Positions 14,326 to 22,651 of a stretch of 63,823 bases of DNA are shown here, piece by piece (positions within the stretch are counted from its first letter, which is position 1; each line of letters starts with the position of its first letter). The stretch lies in contig DAOPZJ010000005.1 in assembly GCA_035353335.1 (NCBI GenBank), forward strand, positions 8,530-72,352, in the 5' to 3' direction. This DNA comes from Oscillospiraceae bacterium. GTDB lineage: Bacteria; Bacillota; Clostridia; Oscillospirales; JAKOTC01. The translations under genes were made by a program, and so were the position numbers. Below the pieces are notes generated by a model that worked only from the letters and a program-made list of their open reading frames with translations, was not told the origin of the DNA and did no database searches.

Positions 14326-15993
14326 TTAAAATAATCCGCTGATGAGGCCGTTCCCATCGATGTCAATGGCGTTTGCCGCGGGCGTTTTGGGCAATCCCGG
14401 CATCGTCATGATATCGCCGGTGAGCGCGACGACAAAGCCCGCGCCGGCGCAGAGGCGAAGGTCGCGGACGGTCAGTTTGAAGTTTTTCGGCCTGCCGAGT
14501 TTCTTGGGGTCGTCGCTCAGAGAGTATTGGGTTTTGGCGACGCAGACGGGTGAGGCGCCGAAGCCGAGAGCACGGATTTCTTCGAGCCGCCTGAACGCCG
14601 AATCCTCGTAGGTCACTTCGTCCGCGCCGTAAATTTCCCGGGCAATGCGCCCGATCTTTTCGGTGACCGTCATCTCGTCGGCGCAGAGCGGTTTGAAGTC
14701 TCCGCCCCGATCGGCAGCCGCAGCAACCTTTTCGGCAAGCAGCGCAGCGCCTTTTCCGCCCTCGAAAAAACCGTCGCTGACCGCGCAGTCGGCTCCGTTT
14801 TGTTCCGCGATCCGGACAACGGCGGCGATCTCGGCAGGCGTGTCGGTCGGGAAGCGATTGACCGCGACCACGACCGGGAGGCCGTATTTTTTGAGATTCG
14901 CGATGTGTGCCGCAAGGTTTACGCCGCCTTGTTCCGTCGCTTCAACGTTTTCGATGCAGAGTTCGGCTTTGGCAATGCCCGCGTTATGCTTGAGCGCGCG
15001 CACCGTGGCGACCAGAACGGCCGCGGACGGCGTCAGACCGGCGGCGCGGCATTTGATGTCAAAGAATTTCTGAGCGCCCAGATCGGCTCCGAAGCCGGCC
15101 TCGGTGATGCAGTAGTCGGCCAGTTTGAGCCCGAGTTTGGTGGCGCGCGCCGAGTTGCAGCCGTGGGCGATGTTGGCGAACGGGCCGCCGTGCATCAGGC
15201 AGGGCGTGCCCTCGAGGGTCTGGACGAGATTCGGGTTGACCGCGTCTTTGAGCAGCGCGGCCATTGCGCCCTGCGCGTTCAGCTGGCGGCAGAACACGGC
15301 GTTTGAGTCGAGGTCGTAGCCGACCAAAATATCCCCGAGCCGTTTTTTGAGATCGTCGATATCGGCGCAGAGACAGAGCACCGCCATCACTTCGGAGGCG
15401 GCGGTGATGTTGAAGCCGTCGGAGCGCATAAAGCCGTTGGCTTTGCCGCCGATGCCGACGATGATCTCGCGCAGCGCGCGGTCGTTCATGTCCATGCAGC
15501 GGCGGAAGGAAATACGCCTTGAATCAAGCCGCAAAGCGTTCCCGTGGTTGATGTGGTTGTCGATCAGCGCGCACAGCAGGTTGTTCGCCGCCGTGACCGC
15601 GTGGATATCGCCTGTAAAATGGAGGTTGATGTCCTCCATCGGAATCACCTGTGAATACCCGCCGCCGGCGGCACCGCCCTTGATGCCGAATACCGGCCCG
15701 AGTGACGGTTCACGCAGCGCAATGACGGCGTTCTTTCCGATGTGTTTCATCGCCTGTCCAAGCGCGACGGTGGTCGTGGTCTTGCCCTCTCCCGCCGGCG
15801 TGGGGTTGATCGCGGTGACCAGAATCAATTTACCGTCGGGACGGTCCGCCGTTCGCGAAAAAGCCGATTGTGTGATTTTCGCTTTATAATTTCCGTAACA
15901 CTCAAGCTCATCGGAGAGGATACCGAGCTGCTCGGCGATTTTTGCAATCGGCAGCGGTTTGGCCGCCTGGGCGATTTCGATGTCGGAGAGCAT
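14326..15993 (-). CDS. fhs: Formate--tetrahydrofolate ligase
   Basis: ATP-dependent formation of 10-formyl-THF from formate and THF, entry to the methyl branch of one-carbon metabolism and to purine synthesis. The 555-aa protein is full-length with the P-loop TPAGEGKTTTTVALGQ, the GGAAGGGYSQVIPMEDINLHFTGD segment (seen in part), and the TMPGLPKTPAA tail. The ribosome binding site (GAGGTACACAA) overlaps the stop of the heparinase-like gene 9 nt upstream, so the two are probably co-transcribed from the promoter at 17915-17943. No other acetyl-CoA-pathway genes lie nearby. Confidence 0.97.
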   Translation of the reverse strand: MLSDIEIAQAAKPLPIAKIAEQLGILSDELECYGNYKAKITQSAFSRTADRPDGKLILVTAINPTPAGEGKTTTTVALGQAMKHIGKNAVIALREPSLGPVFGIKGGAAGGGYSQVIPMEDINLHFTGDIHAVTAANNLLCALIDNHINHGNALRLDSRRISFRRCMDMNDRALREIIVGIGGKANGFMRSDGFNITAASEVMAVLCLCADIDDLKKRLGDILVGYDLDSNAVFCRQLNAQGAMAALLKDAVNPNLVQTLEGTPCLMHGGPFANIAHGCNSARATKLGLKLADYCITEAGFGADLGAQKFFDIKCRAAGLTPSAAVLVATVRALKHNAGIAKAELCIENVEATEQGGVNLAAHIANLKKYGLPVVVAVNRFPTDTPAEIAAVVRIAEQNGADCAVSDGFFEGGKGAALLAEKVAAAADRGGDFKPLCADEMTVTEKIGRIAREIYGADEVTYEDSAFRRLEEIRALGFGASPVCVAKTQYSLSDDPKKLGRPKNFKLTVRDLRLCAGAGFVVALTGDIMTMPGLPKTPAANAIDIDGNGLISGLF

Positions 15994-16002
15994 TTGTGTA
16001 CC

Positions 16003-17877
16003 TCAAATCTTCGTAAATTTGTAATCGACCGCGAAAGTGGTCTCAACCGCGCTGCGGCGGGCCATGATCCCGTAACGGAAGTGATTTCCGGTCTGGGCAT
16101 ATCCCCTGAACACATAAAACTTGGTGCCTTTTTCGCCTTTGAGCGTGATGTCGACCCGTTTGTCGGGCAGCCGATAGGCAAATTTGATATCGCCGTCGCT
16201 CTCATAACATTTGACTTCCTGAAGTGTATCATAGAGCTTCTCGGTGAACGGCGGCACTTCCTTGGCTTCAAAATCGAATTCCGGTTCGCCGATGCAGTGG
16301 AAGAGATAATCATAGGTATGCGTATTGCCGGTTTTGTCGGCGCAGGTGAAGCTGTCGTGCAGCGTATTGTTCTCGAGTTTTAAATCGCGGATATAATCGA
16401 CGCCCGGGAAAGCGTCTTCGCTGAGTGCTTTGATGCGCGCTTTTTCCTTGTCGTATTCGAGCAGTTTGCCTTTGCCCTTTTTCGGGATATTGACCATATC
16501 GGTCGCGACGGTGCAGTGGGAAAGCGTCCCCTGCTGCCAGTTAAACAGGAAGGAACCGTAGCCGTTGGTCGAGAGGTCATAGCTGACCGATTCGCCGAAC
16601 GCCGAGATCTCGATGTTCATGATGTCAAAATGCGAGTGCGAGGCGATGATCAGGCCGTATTTAAAGAAGACCTCCAGTTCCCGATCCCGCAGCATCGCGA
16701 AGTTCGTATCTTCCCAGAGCCGGGTCTCGGGTTTTTCGCGGGGGTATTTGTCGTAGTCCGCCGGGTCGATTCCGAATAAGAGCCGCGAAAGATCACCGCC
16801 GCGCGCCGGATTCGCGGCGCCGTTGTGGTCGAGCAGCGGGGAACGGTTGTCATACATCATCGTCGCGGCCCATTTGATCATCGGATGATTGAAACTGGCC
16901 GCTGCGGTGTCATACTGCCCGCCGAAGCAGGCCAGCGAGATGAACGGCCAGCCGTCGTTGGGGTTTGGGAGCATGCAGTTTGAAAAAGCCATCTGCGCGG
17001 GCATGACGTACATCTTTTCAATGATGCCGGCGAGCTTGTCGATGCAGTCGGCTTTGTAGCCCGACGCTTTTGCGAAATAGATCAGTTCGGTCATCGGGGC
17101 GATGCAGTAAAAATGATAATGCACCGAGCCTTCGTACCAGAAATAGTCCTTCGTAATGCCCAAAGCGACCTGGTTGATGAGTCCGAATTCGCTCTCAAAG
17201 GCGTATTCGATCAGATCGGGCTGCTTGTAAAAAATGCCGACGGCCGCGATGGCGCAGAGATCCCAGACGGGAATGTTGTTGATGTAATAACAAAACGGTT
17301 TGAGAAAACGCCCCTGCGGAATGAAGAATTTTTCGCCGAGTTCGGTCACAAAGCCCTCGTCGAGCGAATCTGAAAGAATCATCATCGCGGTCAGAAGGGA
17401 GATCACGTCGCCGTCGTCGGTGAGGTGCTGCCCCGAGATGCGCCCGAGATACATCGGATGCACGACCCAGACCCGCAATTTTTGATAATTCTCGAGATAA
17501 AAATTCAAAACGGTCCTGACGTATTCGAGATATTTGGAATCGCCGGTCAGTTTGTATAAAATCGCGGCCTTTTTGGCGTTCCCGTTGACGCTGTTGCGGT
17601 AAGTGCCGTTCCAGGCGTCGTTTGCGCGCCAGCCCATATTGATGTGCCCGCAGGCGGGGCAGGGCTGTCCCATCGGGACGTCCTTATCGAATTTCAAACC
17701 GGTTCCGCACTTTTCGCAGACGTAATTATGTCCCCAGCCGCAGCGGCGGTTTACGTCGTCGAAATAGGTCGCGATGAACGCGTCAACACCGGCCTTCATT
17801 TTATCATAGAGCTTTTCCGCCCAGTCGTATTGCTCAATTTTCAGTTTCAGCGCCGAGAAATCGTCGATGTATGCCAT
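16003..17877 (-). CDS. Heparinase II/III-family polysaccharide lyase-like protein
   Basis: A 624-aa protein with the layout of heparinase II/III-type lyases (PL12/PL15/PL17/PL21 group): an N-terminal alpha/alpha toroid with a CxxC...CxxC Zn-ribbon (CEKCG ... CPACG) and NAWNGTYR, catalytic-region motifs (YEGSVHYHFYC, DGWPFISL), and a C-terminal beta domain (ASHSHFDIMNIEISAFG). There is no signal peptide, so it probably acts on imported uronic oligosaccharides; the substrate cannot be read from sequence. Start at ATG 17877 with GGAGGC upstream; the longer frame reads through the promoter. The gene is 9 nt from fhs, an odd metabolic pairing. Confidence 0.8.
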   Translation of the reverse strand: MAYIDDFSALKLKIEQYDWAEKLYDKMKAGVDAFIATYFDDVNRRCGWGHNYVCEKCGTGLKFDKDVPMGQPCPACGHINMGWRANDAWNGTYRNSVNGNAKKAAILYKLTGDSKYLEYVRTVLNFYLENYQKLRVWVVHPMYLGRISGQHLTDDGDVISLLTAMMILSDSLDEGFVTELGEKFFIPQGRFLKPFCYYINNIPVWDLCAIAAVGIFYKQPDLIEYAFESEFGLINQVALGITKDYFWYEGSVHYHFYCIAPMTELIYFAKASGYKADCIDKLAGIIEKMYVMPAQMAFSNCMLPNPNDGWPFISLACFGGQYDTAAASFNHPMIKWAATMMYDNRSPLLDHNGAANPARGGDLSRLLFGIDPADYDKYPREKPETRLWEDTNFAMLRDRELEVFFKYGLIIASHSHFDIMNIEISAFGESVSYDLSTNGYGSFLFNWQQGTLSHCTVATDMVNIPKKGKGKLLEYDKEKARIKALSEDAFPGVDYIRDLKLENNTLHDSFTCADKTGNTHTYDYLFHCIGEPEFDFEAKEVPPFTEKLYDTLQEVKCYESDGDIKFAYRLPDKRVDITLKGEKGTKFYVFRGYAQTGNHFRYGIMARRSAVETTFAVDYKFTKI

Positions 17878-17914
17878 GGTATCGCCTCCGATGGAAAAAA
17901 TCAGAATTGTGTTT

Positions 17915-17943
17915 ATTTTATCATGATAAACCCCAAAAATCAA
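17915..17943 (-). promoter_or_regulatory. Promoter of the lyase-fhs operon
   Basis: On the minus strand TTGATT (complement of 17938-17943), 17 bp, TAAAAT (complement of 17915-17920). Confidence 0.6.
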
Positions 17944-17965
17944 CCGCAATTGACATAATAAAACG

Positions 17966-18015
17966 ATTTCAAGCGTTTTCACTCACTTGAAATGGAGCAA
18001 ACGCGGCGCTATAAT
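17966..18015 (+). promoter_or_regulatory. Sortase promoter with overlapping inverted repeat
   Basis: TTGAAA (17987-17992), 17 bp, TATAAT (18010-18015). ATTTCAAG (17966-17973) and CTTGAAAT (17986-17993) form a perfect 8-bp inverted repeat with a 12-nt centre; its right arm covers the -35, so it is a candidate operator between the divergent lyase and sortase genes. Confidence 0.6.
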
Positions 18016-18044
18016 GAATTGTATCCTTTTTCAGGGAGACTGAC

Positions 18045-18920
18045 ATGAACGAATACAGAGCAAATCGGCCGCCGAAAGAACAAATGATGTCCAAAGTTCA
18101 GATCGTTTTGATCGTCATTTTCATGATGGTCCTGATGGTCTGCGGGGGCATTCTGTTTTTGGACTGGTACGACGGGTATAAAAGCGAGAAAGAAAAAGAA
18201 CAGCTTGCCTCTCAGATGCAGAGCGCGGCCCAGCAGATCACCGCGCCGATGGGCGAAAATGATATTCTGCCGGCTTTTCGGTCATTTTATCAGAAAAACA
18301 AAGACACGGCCGGCTGGATCAAAATCGACGGGACGCCGATCGATTACGTCGTGGTGCAGACCGATAACAACGACGATTATCTGCGCTCCGCCTACGACGG
18401 CACTTATAACCGCAACGGCACGATTTTCCTCGATTATCAGAGCAAATTCAATCCGAAGGGCAAAAACATCGTCATCTACGGCCACAATATGAAGACACAG
18501 GCGATGTTTTCCACCCTCGGAAAATACGAGACGGTCAAATATTATCAGGAACACCCCGTCGTGGAGTTCAATACGCTCTACGAATATTCGAAATATAAAA
18601 TTTTCGCGGTGGTTTTGATGGATGCCTCGCCGGACGGCTCGGGTTCCGGCGACGAATTCCAGCTCTACTCTCAATTTTCAAGCGACGACAGTTTTATGAA
18701 ATATATCGACAAGGTTCGCGCCCACAGCCTGCTTGACATCGACGTCAGCGTGAAAAAGAGCGATAAGATCATCTCGCTTGTCACCTGCGCCTACGACATC
18801 GAGGACGGCAGATACGCCATCTTTGCCCGCGAGATCCGTAAAGACGAAAGCGCCGACGTCGACACCTCGACGGCTAAACTCAACGAAGACGTCATCATGC
18901 CGGGGAAATTCACAAACTGA
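18045..18920 (+). CDS. srtB: Class B sortase
   Basis: A membrane-anchored transpeptidase that links surface proteins to peptidoglycan or to pili. The 291-aa protein has a single N-terminal transmembrane helix (about residues 18-40), catalytic His in IVIYGHNM, catalytic Cys in LVTCAY and Arg in GRYAIFARE, the pattern of class B enzymes. No protein with an obvious sorting signal is encoded in the window, so the substrate is unknown. It has its own promoter and is followed at close distance by a Cys-rich conserved protein. Confidence 0.93.
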   Translation: MNEYRANRPPKEQMMSKVQIVLIVIFMMVLMVCGGILFLDWYDGYKSEKEKEQLASQMQSAAQQITAPMGENDILPAFRSFYQKNKDTAGWIKIDGTPIDYVVVQTDNNDDYLRSAYDGTYNRNGTIFLDYQSKFNPKGKNIVIYGHNMKTQAMFSTLGKYETVKYYQEHPVVEFNTLYEYSKYKIFAVVLMDASPDGSGSGDEFQLYSQFSSDDSFMKYIDKVRAHSLLDIDVSVKKSDKIISLVTCAYDIEDGRYAIFAREIRKDESADVDTSTAKLNEDVIMPGKFTN

Positions 18921-18952
18921 GAATGCGTCTGACAGGCATTGGAGCTGACATA

Positions 18953-19261
18953 ATGCGAACGAAAGAAGAATATTACGATCTGGTTCTTCAAAACCGCAAA
19001 TTGGCCGCCGATCCCAAGGTTACGAAATGCCCCTGCCCGAATTCGCTCTGCGAATGGCACGGGCGGTGCAGAGAATGCGTGGCGCTTCACCGTTACCATA
19101 ACGACCATGTGCCTTTTTGCCTTCAACCGATCATCCGGAACAAGATCAAAGAACTTGCCGCAACGGCTGAAATGGAGATTGTCCCGAAAGAAGCGACCCC
19201 GATTGAATACAGAGAATACGTAAAAGTTCGGGACGAAGCTGCAAAAGCGGAGGGAAAATGA
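18953..19261 (+). CDS. Conserved Cys-rich small protein (DUF6485-like)
   Basis: A 102-aa cytoplasmic protein with a compact Cys/His cluster (CPCPNSLCEWHGRCRECVALHRYHNDHVPFC, shown here only in part as CPCPNSLCEWHGRC), consistent with metal binding. It resembles the DUF6485 family, whose function is unknown to me. The start at ATG 18953 is preceded by GGAG; the longer frame starting at 18923 has no site. It lies 32 bp after srtB and may be in the same transcript. Confidence 0.7.
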   Translation: MRTKEEYYDLVLQNRKLAADPKVTKCPCPNSLCEWHGRCRECVALHRYHNDHVPFCLQPIIRNKIKELAATAEMEIVPKEATPIEYREYVKVRDEAAKAEGK

Positions 19262-19321
19262 CCGATTTAATTGCTCTGAGAAGATAAACCGTTCGGAAAA
19301 CTTTTCGAAGGGACTGTTTGA

Positions 19322-20185
19322 ATGAAGAAGGTTACCGCGTTATTGACCGTGTTAATTTTACTTTTTTCTGCCTGCTCAAACAGTGGTATATCAACTTCAT
19401 CAGAAAACCCATCGGAGGAACCCGTAGGTGTCATACATTTTGGACATTTTGACCTCTTATATAACGGGGGCTACTGGGATGGTTTTATAAATAACGTTAA
19501 CAAAGGAAAAACCGCAATTGTCGCAATGGAGTATATTTGTGATCCGGAAGACCCGAGAGATTATCAAGGCAGATATTTTACGGATCGAGGAAATGAGTAT
19601 CCTGAAAAATTTCATAAGACCATATTTTTTGACGGTGAAAAATATATCGTTGCAGGTATCGAAGAAGATTTTTATGTCTCAAGAAAATATGAATATATGC
19701 TACGCTTTGAGGGGGAGTCCCGCAGAAAAATCACCGGGTATTCCAGTTACATTTTTTATGTATTGCTAAATGACAACACTTTGACCTGGGACGAAATTTA
19801 TAACGCGGATGTTAAAAACCCGGTTGATTATTTTATCGCATATTCCGATATCAGATACGGTTCATTGAAAGTGTACGAGGAGGATGTTGGAACTTTCAGT
19901 TATCAAGGGGATGTTTTGAGACCAAGCGACGGTGGACTTGGAATCAGAACCGACGGATTTGATAATATCGAAATTTCACCGGTTGAAACAATAGAGGATG
20001 TAATAAAGCTGGCAAAAAAAGAAATTTCGTTTAATGATAGGGATTTTGATTCGATTAATTTGGCTTATGACGAAGAGACAGACATATATCGGGTTACTTT
20101 TTCAAAGGAAAGACGGTTAGGTGGTTGGATCTCGGTATATGTCAATAGACAAGGTCAGACGATTAGGATTGTCGGCGGAGAATGA
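19322..20185 (+). CDS. Hypothetical lipoprotein
   Basis: A 287-aa lipoprotein (lipobox LLFSAC) with noticeably more A/T-rich codons than its neighbours, which may indicate acquisition. The N-terminal part (FDLLYNGGYWDGFINNVNKG, IVAMEYICDPEDP) resembles DUF4362-type secreted proteins of Firmicutes, and the C-terminal 70 residues look like a small beta domain ending VYVNRQGQTIRIVGG. Function unknown. Followed by its own terminator. Confidence 0.6.
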   Translation: MKKVTALLTVLILLFSACSNSGISTSSENPSEEPVGVIHFGHFDLLYNGGYWDGFINNVNKGKTAIVAMEYICDPEDPRDYQGRYFTDRGNEYPEKFHKTIFFDGEKYIVAGIEEDFYVSRKYEYMLRFEGESRRKITGYSSYIFYVLLNDNTLTWDEIYNADVKNPVDYFIAYSDIRYGSLKVYEEDVGTFSYQGDVLRPSDGGLGIRTDGFDNIEISPVETIEDVIKLAKKEISFNDRDFDSINLAYDEETDIYRVTFSKERRLGGWISVYVNRQGQTIRIVGGE

Positions 20186-20209
20186 AAAATTTCCTATAAT
20201 AAATGATAA

Positions 20210-20251
20210 AGGGTCCGGAGAAAACCTCCGAGCCCTTGAAATTTTGTTTTT
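20210..20251 (+). terminator. Terminator of the lipoprotein gene
   Basis: GGGTCCGGAG pairs with CTCCGAGCCC and is followed by a T-rich tail. Confidence 0.75.
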
Positions 20252-20255
20252 TCAA

Positions 20256-20328
20256 TAGGGGCGCGCATTGTCCCCGCCGAGCGGCTTACGCGCCCCGAGA
20301 TTTATCGGACGGCCGATGGCCGCCCCTA
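20256..20328. repeat. GC-rich dispersed-type repeat overlapping the ABC-F stop codon
   Basis: Two hairpins: GGGGCGCG...CGCGCCCC (20258-20299) and GGCCGATGGCC (20313-20323). The minus-strand copy of the edge (GTAGGGGCGG) supplies the TAG stop of the ABC-F gene. The segment ATTGTCCCCGCCGAGCGG (20267-20284) recurs with one mismatch inside the RHH gene at 44867-44884. Confidence 0.55.
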
Positions 20329-21861
20329 CAATTTTGAAAGCCCCTCCGGCGTCAATTCATACACCGTGTCGCAGACCCCGGCGAGGTATTTGCGGTCATG
20401 GGTCACGCTGATGATTGTGCCGTCGTACTGCCGAAGCACCTGCCGGACGACCGGATTGGAGAGCGGGCTGAAGTTGCGGGTCGGCTCGTCGAGAATCAGC
20501 ACATTGCTGCCGTCAAGCGTCATTTTTAAAAATAACAATTTGGCCTTCTGACCGCCCGAGAGCTCTCCGATGGTGCCGAGCATCTCCTCGTGAGTGAACC
20601 GCATGCTGCCCATTTGGATACGGGCGCGGGTGATGTCCTCCTTTTTGCCGGACGGCGCGAGGAAATCGAGCGGGCACTGGGACAGGTCGAGCGAATCCTC
20701 GTAATCCTGCGGCATATAGGCGGCTTTGAGGTCTCTTCGCTGAAGCAGTTCCTCCGCAATCAACCGAAGCAGCGTGGTCTTGCCCGCGCCGTTGTCGCCG
20801 ACGATGCCGACATGCTCTCCGCCGTACACATTCAATTCGATATTTTTTGAAAGAACCCTTTCATCGATTTTGAGTTCCGGCAGCGCCATCCGCAAAATCT
20901 CTTTTTGACGGGGCAGGGCGGTGCGCTCCGCGAACTTCATCAAAATGGCCTCTTCGACGATCGGAATCTCCTCGAAGTCCTCTTTTTCCCGCTCAAACCG
21001 GCGCTCCAGCGACTTGACCGCTTTCATTTTCTTTTTTAAGAGGCGGGCGCCTCCGGGGTCCTGACGGGAAATGTTCTCCTGGTCGCGCTCCACCTTGTCG
21101 TGGATTTTCTTCCAGCGCTCCTGCTGGGCCGCGAAGTCCTCGCGCTGCTTGCGAGCTACTTGTTCCTGATGGGTCAGGCCGCGAATGCGCTCGTCGATAT
21201 ACCGCGCATACGGCATCCGCGCGATCGTATGGCGGGCGCTGCGCTTATGCAAAACCTGTTCAAGATGAATGATCACATTGGCGGTATGCTCGATCAGCGT
21301 CTCGTCGTGGGAGACAAACAGCACCGGAAGCCCGCAGCGGTTGATAAAGGTCTCAAGCCATTCAAGCGTCCTGATGTCGATGTCGTTGGTCGGCTCGTCG
21401 AGTAACAGCACATCCGGTTTTGAGGCCAATATCCGTGCCAATTGCAATTTGACTTTTTCGCCGCCCGAGAGCGTTCCCATCAACTGATCGGACTCGAACA
21501 TCGCCGGGTTCAACCCGAGTTGTTCGGCGATTTCGGCGCGTTCGTCGGGCAAAAGCATCTCAAACAAAAGCTCGGAAGCGACGTAATCTTTTACGCAGAG
21601 CCGTTTTTCGGCCTCGGAGAGCTCCTGCTTGAGATAGCCGTATTTCAAGCCGTCACGCAGGACTTTTCCGCTGTATTCCACGTAATGCTCAACCAAAGCC
21701 GGGTTGACGATCAGCTTTAACAGGGTGCTCTTTCCGTTGCCCTCTTCGCCGATGATGACGGCCTTGTCGCCCGGGTTGAGCGCAAAAGTGAAATTGATTA
21801 AGATTTTTTTATCGTTCTTGGAAAGCGATATCGTTAAATTCATGATTTGAAGCATATTCAT
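20326..21861 (-). CDS. ABC-F ATPase, antibiotic-resistance (ARE) type
   Basis: A soluble duplicated-ATPase protein that acts on the ribosome and removes drugs bound at the peptidyl-transferase centre. Both ABC domains are complete: Walker A GEEGNGKST and GDNGAGKTT, signatures LSGGEKVKLQLARIL and LSGGQKAKLLFLKM, Walker B VLLLDEPTNDID and VLILDEPTRNFSPLS. A charged coiled linker (about residues 230-300, with QDPGGARLLKKKMKAVKSLE) separates them, and there is no membrane segment. DEPTRNFSPLSNPVVRQVLR is typical of the VmlR/CplR/Lsa-like resistance group; the drug class cannot be told by eye. A ~170-nt leader with a 3-codon ORF and a long hairpin precedes it, as expected for drug-induced attenuation. 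Confidence 0.85.
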   Translation of the reverse strand: MNMLQIMNLTISLSKNDKKILINFTFALNPGDKAVIIGEEGNGKSTLLKLIVNPALVEHYVEYSGKVLRDGLKYGYLKQELSEAEKRLCVKDYVASELLFEMLLPDERAEIAEQLGLNPAMFESDQLMGTLSGGEKVKLQLARILASKPDVLLLDEPTNDIDIRTLEWLETFINRCGLPVLFVSHDETLIEHTANVIIHLEQVLHKRSARHTIARMPYARYIDERIRGLTHQEQVARKQREDFAAQQERWKKIHDKVERDQENISRQDPGGARLLKKKMKAVKSLERRFEREKEDFEEIPIVEEAILMKFAERTALPRQKEILRMALPELKIDERVLSKNIELNVYGGEHVGIVGDNGAGKTTLLRLIAEELLQRRDLKAAYMPQDYEDSLDLSQCPLDFLAPSGKKEDITRARIQMGSMRFTHEEMLGTIGELSGGQKAKLLFLKMTLDGSNVLILDEPTRNFSPLSNPVVRQVLRQYDGTIISVTHDRKYLAGVCDTVYELTPEGLSKL

Positions 21862-21872
21862 TCCTCCTCAGC

Positions 21873-21935
21873 GCTGTCGGAAAAGAACTTGAAATAAAAT
21901 TCCAAGCAAACAAAAAGACCGTCTTTTCCGACAGC
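21873..21935 (-). promoter_or_regulatory. Long leader hairpin of the ABC-F gene
   Basis: GCTGTCGGAAAAGA and TCTTTTCCGACAGC form a perfect 14-bp stem (21873-21886 with 21922-21935) with a small inner hairpin. Its 3' arm ends just before the GAGGAGG ribosome site. Within the 5' arm AAAAGA-CGG-TCTTTT can form a competing, terminator-like hairpin followed by T residues, so two exclusive folds are possible. Confidence 0.6.
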
Positions 21936-21999
21936 ATAACAAAACAACCTCGAATTCGATCGGAATTCGGTCAAGTCCTGTGATGTGTCGTTAAAGCGG

Positions 22000-22011
22000 T
22001 CAGTTGTACAT
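22000..22011 (-). CDS. Three-codon leader ORF (Met-Tyr-Asn) of the ABC-F gene
   Basis: ATG TAC AAC TGA, preceded by GAAGGAGTGAAAAG at ideal spacing, lies in the ABC-F leader about 65 nt upstream of the attenuator hairpin. Ribosome stalling on such short leader ORFs is the usual way ARE ABC-F genes are induced by their drugs. Confidence 0.5.
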   Translation of the reverse strand: MYN

Positions 22012-22041
22012 CTTTTCACTCCTTCAAGGAAAACTGTGCCA

Positions 22042-22070
22042 AGTGTAGCACGGAAAGCGGTTTTTGTCAA
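22042..22070 (-). promoter_or_regulatory. Promoter of the ABC-F gene
   Basis: Minus strand TTGACA (complement of 22065-22070), 17 bp, TACACT (complement of 22042-22047). Confidence 0.65.
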
Positions 22071-22113
22071 TGAAATATGTTGCATTGCGCCCGGAAATAT
22101 GGCATAATGGGGG

Positions 22114-22143
22114 TTGACAAGCGGTCTGAAACTGTGATACAAT
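22114..22143 (+). promoter_or_regulatory. Promoter of the rpmG-secE-nusG-rplKA operon
   Basis: TTGACA (22114-22119), 18 bp, TACAAT (22138-22143), about 115 bp before rpmG. Confidence 0.7.
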
Positions 22144-22259
22144 AACAATCACCTCAGAGAGGGCTTATTTTTTGTCTGCACTTTTTTTAAGAGGACGGCA
22201 AAAAACCCTTGAGGGAGGCAAAACTAAGGCGGGAAGACCGCTGTAACGGAGGTGCCGTC

Positions 22260-22409
22260 ATGAGGGTCAAAATCACGCTCGCCTGCACCGAGTGCAAGCA
22301 GCGCAACTATGACACAATGAAGAACAAGAAAAACGATCCCGATCGGTTGGAGATGAACAAGTACTGCAGATTCTGCCGTAAACACACGCTCCACCGCGAG
22401 ACGAAGTAA
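22260..22409 (+). CDS. rpmG: 50S ribosomal protein L33
   Basis: 49-aa ribosomal protein of the zinc-binding (C+) type with CTECKQRNY and CRFCRKHTLHRE. The ATG at 22260 is preceded by GGAGGTG. It opens the conserved rpmG-secE-nusG-rplK-rplA order. Confidence 0.97.
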   Translation: MRVKITLACTECKQRNYDTMKNKKNDPDRLEMNKYCRFCRKHTLHRETK

Positions 22410-22424
22410 CGGGGGAGGAACAAA

Positions 22425-22643
22425 ATGGCTAACGATGCCGCTGCCCCGAAAAAGGGTTTTGCGAAGCTCGGACAATTCCTGAAGGAAGTCCGGCTTGAGA
22501 TGAAGAAGATCACCTGGCCGACGCATAAAGAATCGTTTAAGAAATTTATGCTGGTCATCGTCACCGTCGTCGTCTGCGCCGCAGTACTCTATGGATTCGA
22601 CCGCCTGCTGCTGTTGCTTGCGGGTGTGATCGCAGGAAGCTGA
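22425..22643 (+). CDS. secE: Preprotein translocase subunit SecE
   Basis: 72-aa single-span membrane subunit of the SecYEG channel: amphipathic KLGQFLKEVRLEMKKITWPT followed by one C-terminal transmembrane helix. 15 nt after rpmG, 8 nt before nusG; GGGGAGGAAC upstream of the ATG. Confidence 0.97.
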   Translation: MANDAAAPKKGFAKLGQFLKEVRLEMKKITWPTHKESFKKFMLVIVTVVVCAAVLYGFDRLLLLLAGVIAGS

Positions 22644-22651
22644 GAGGAATT

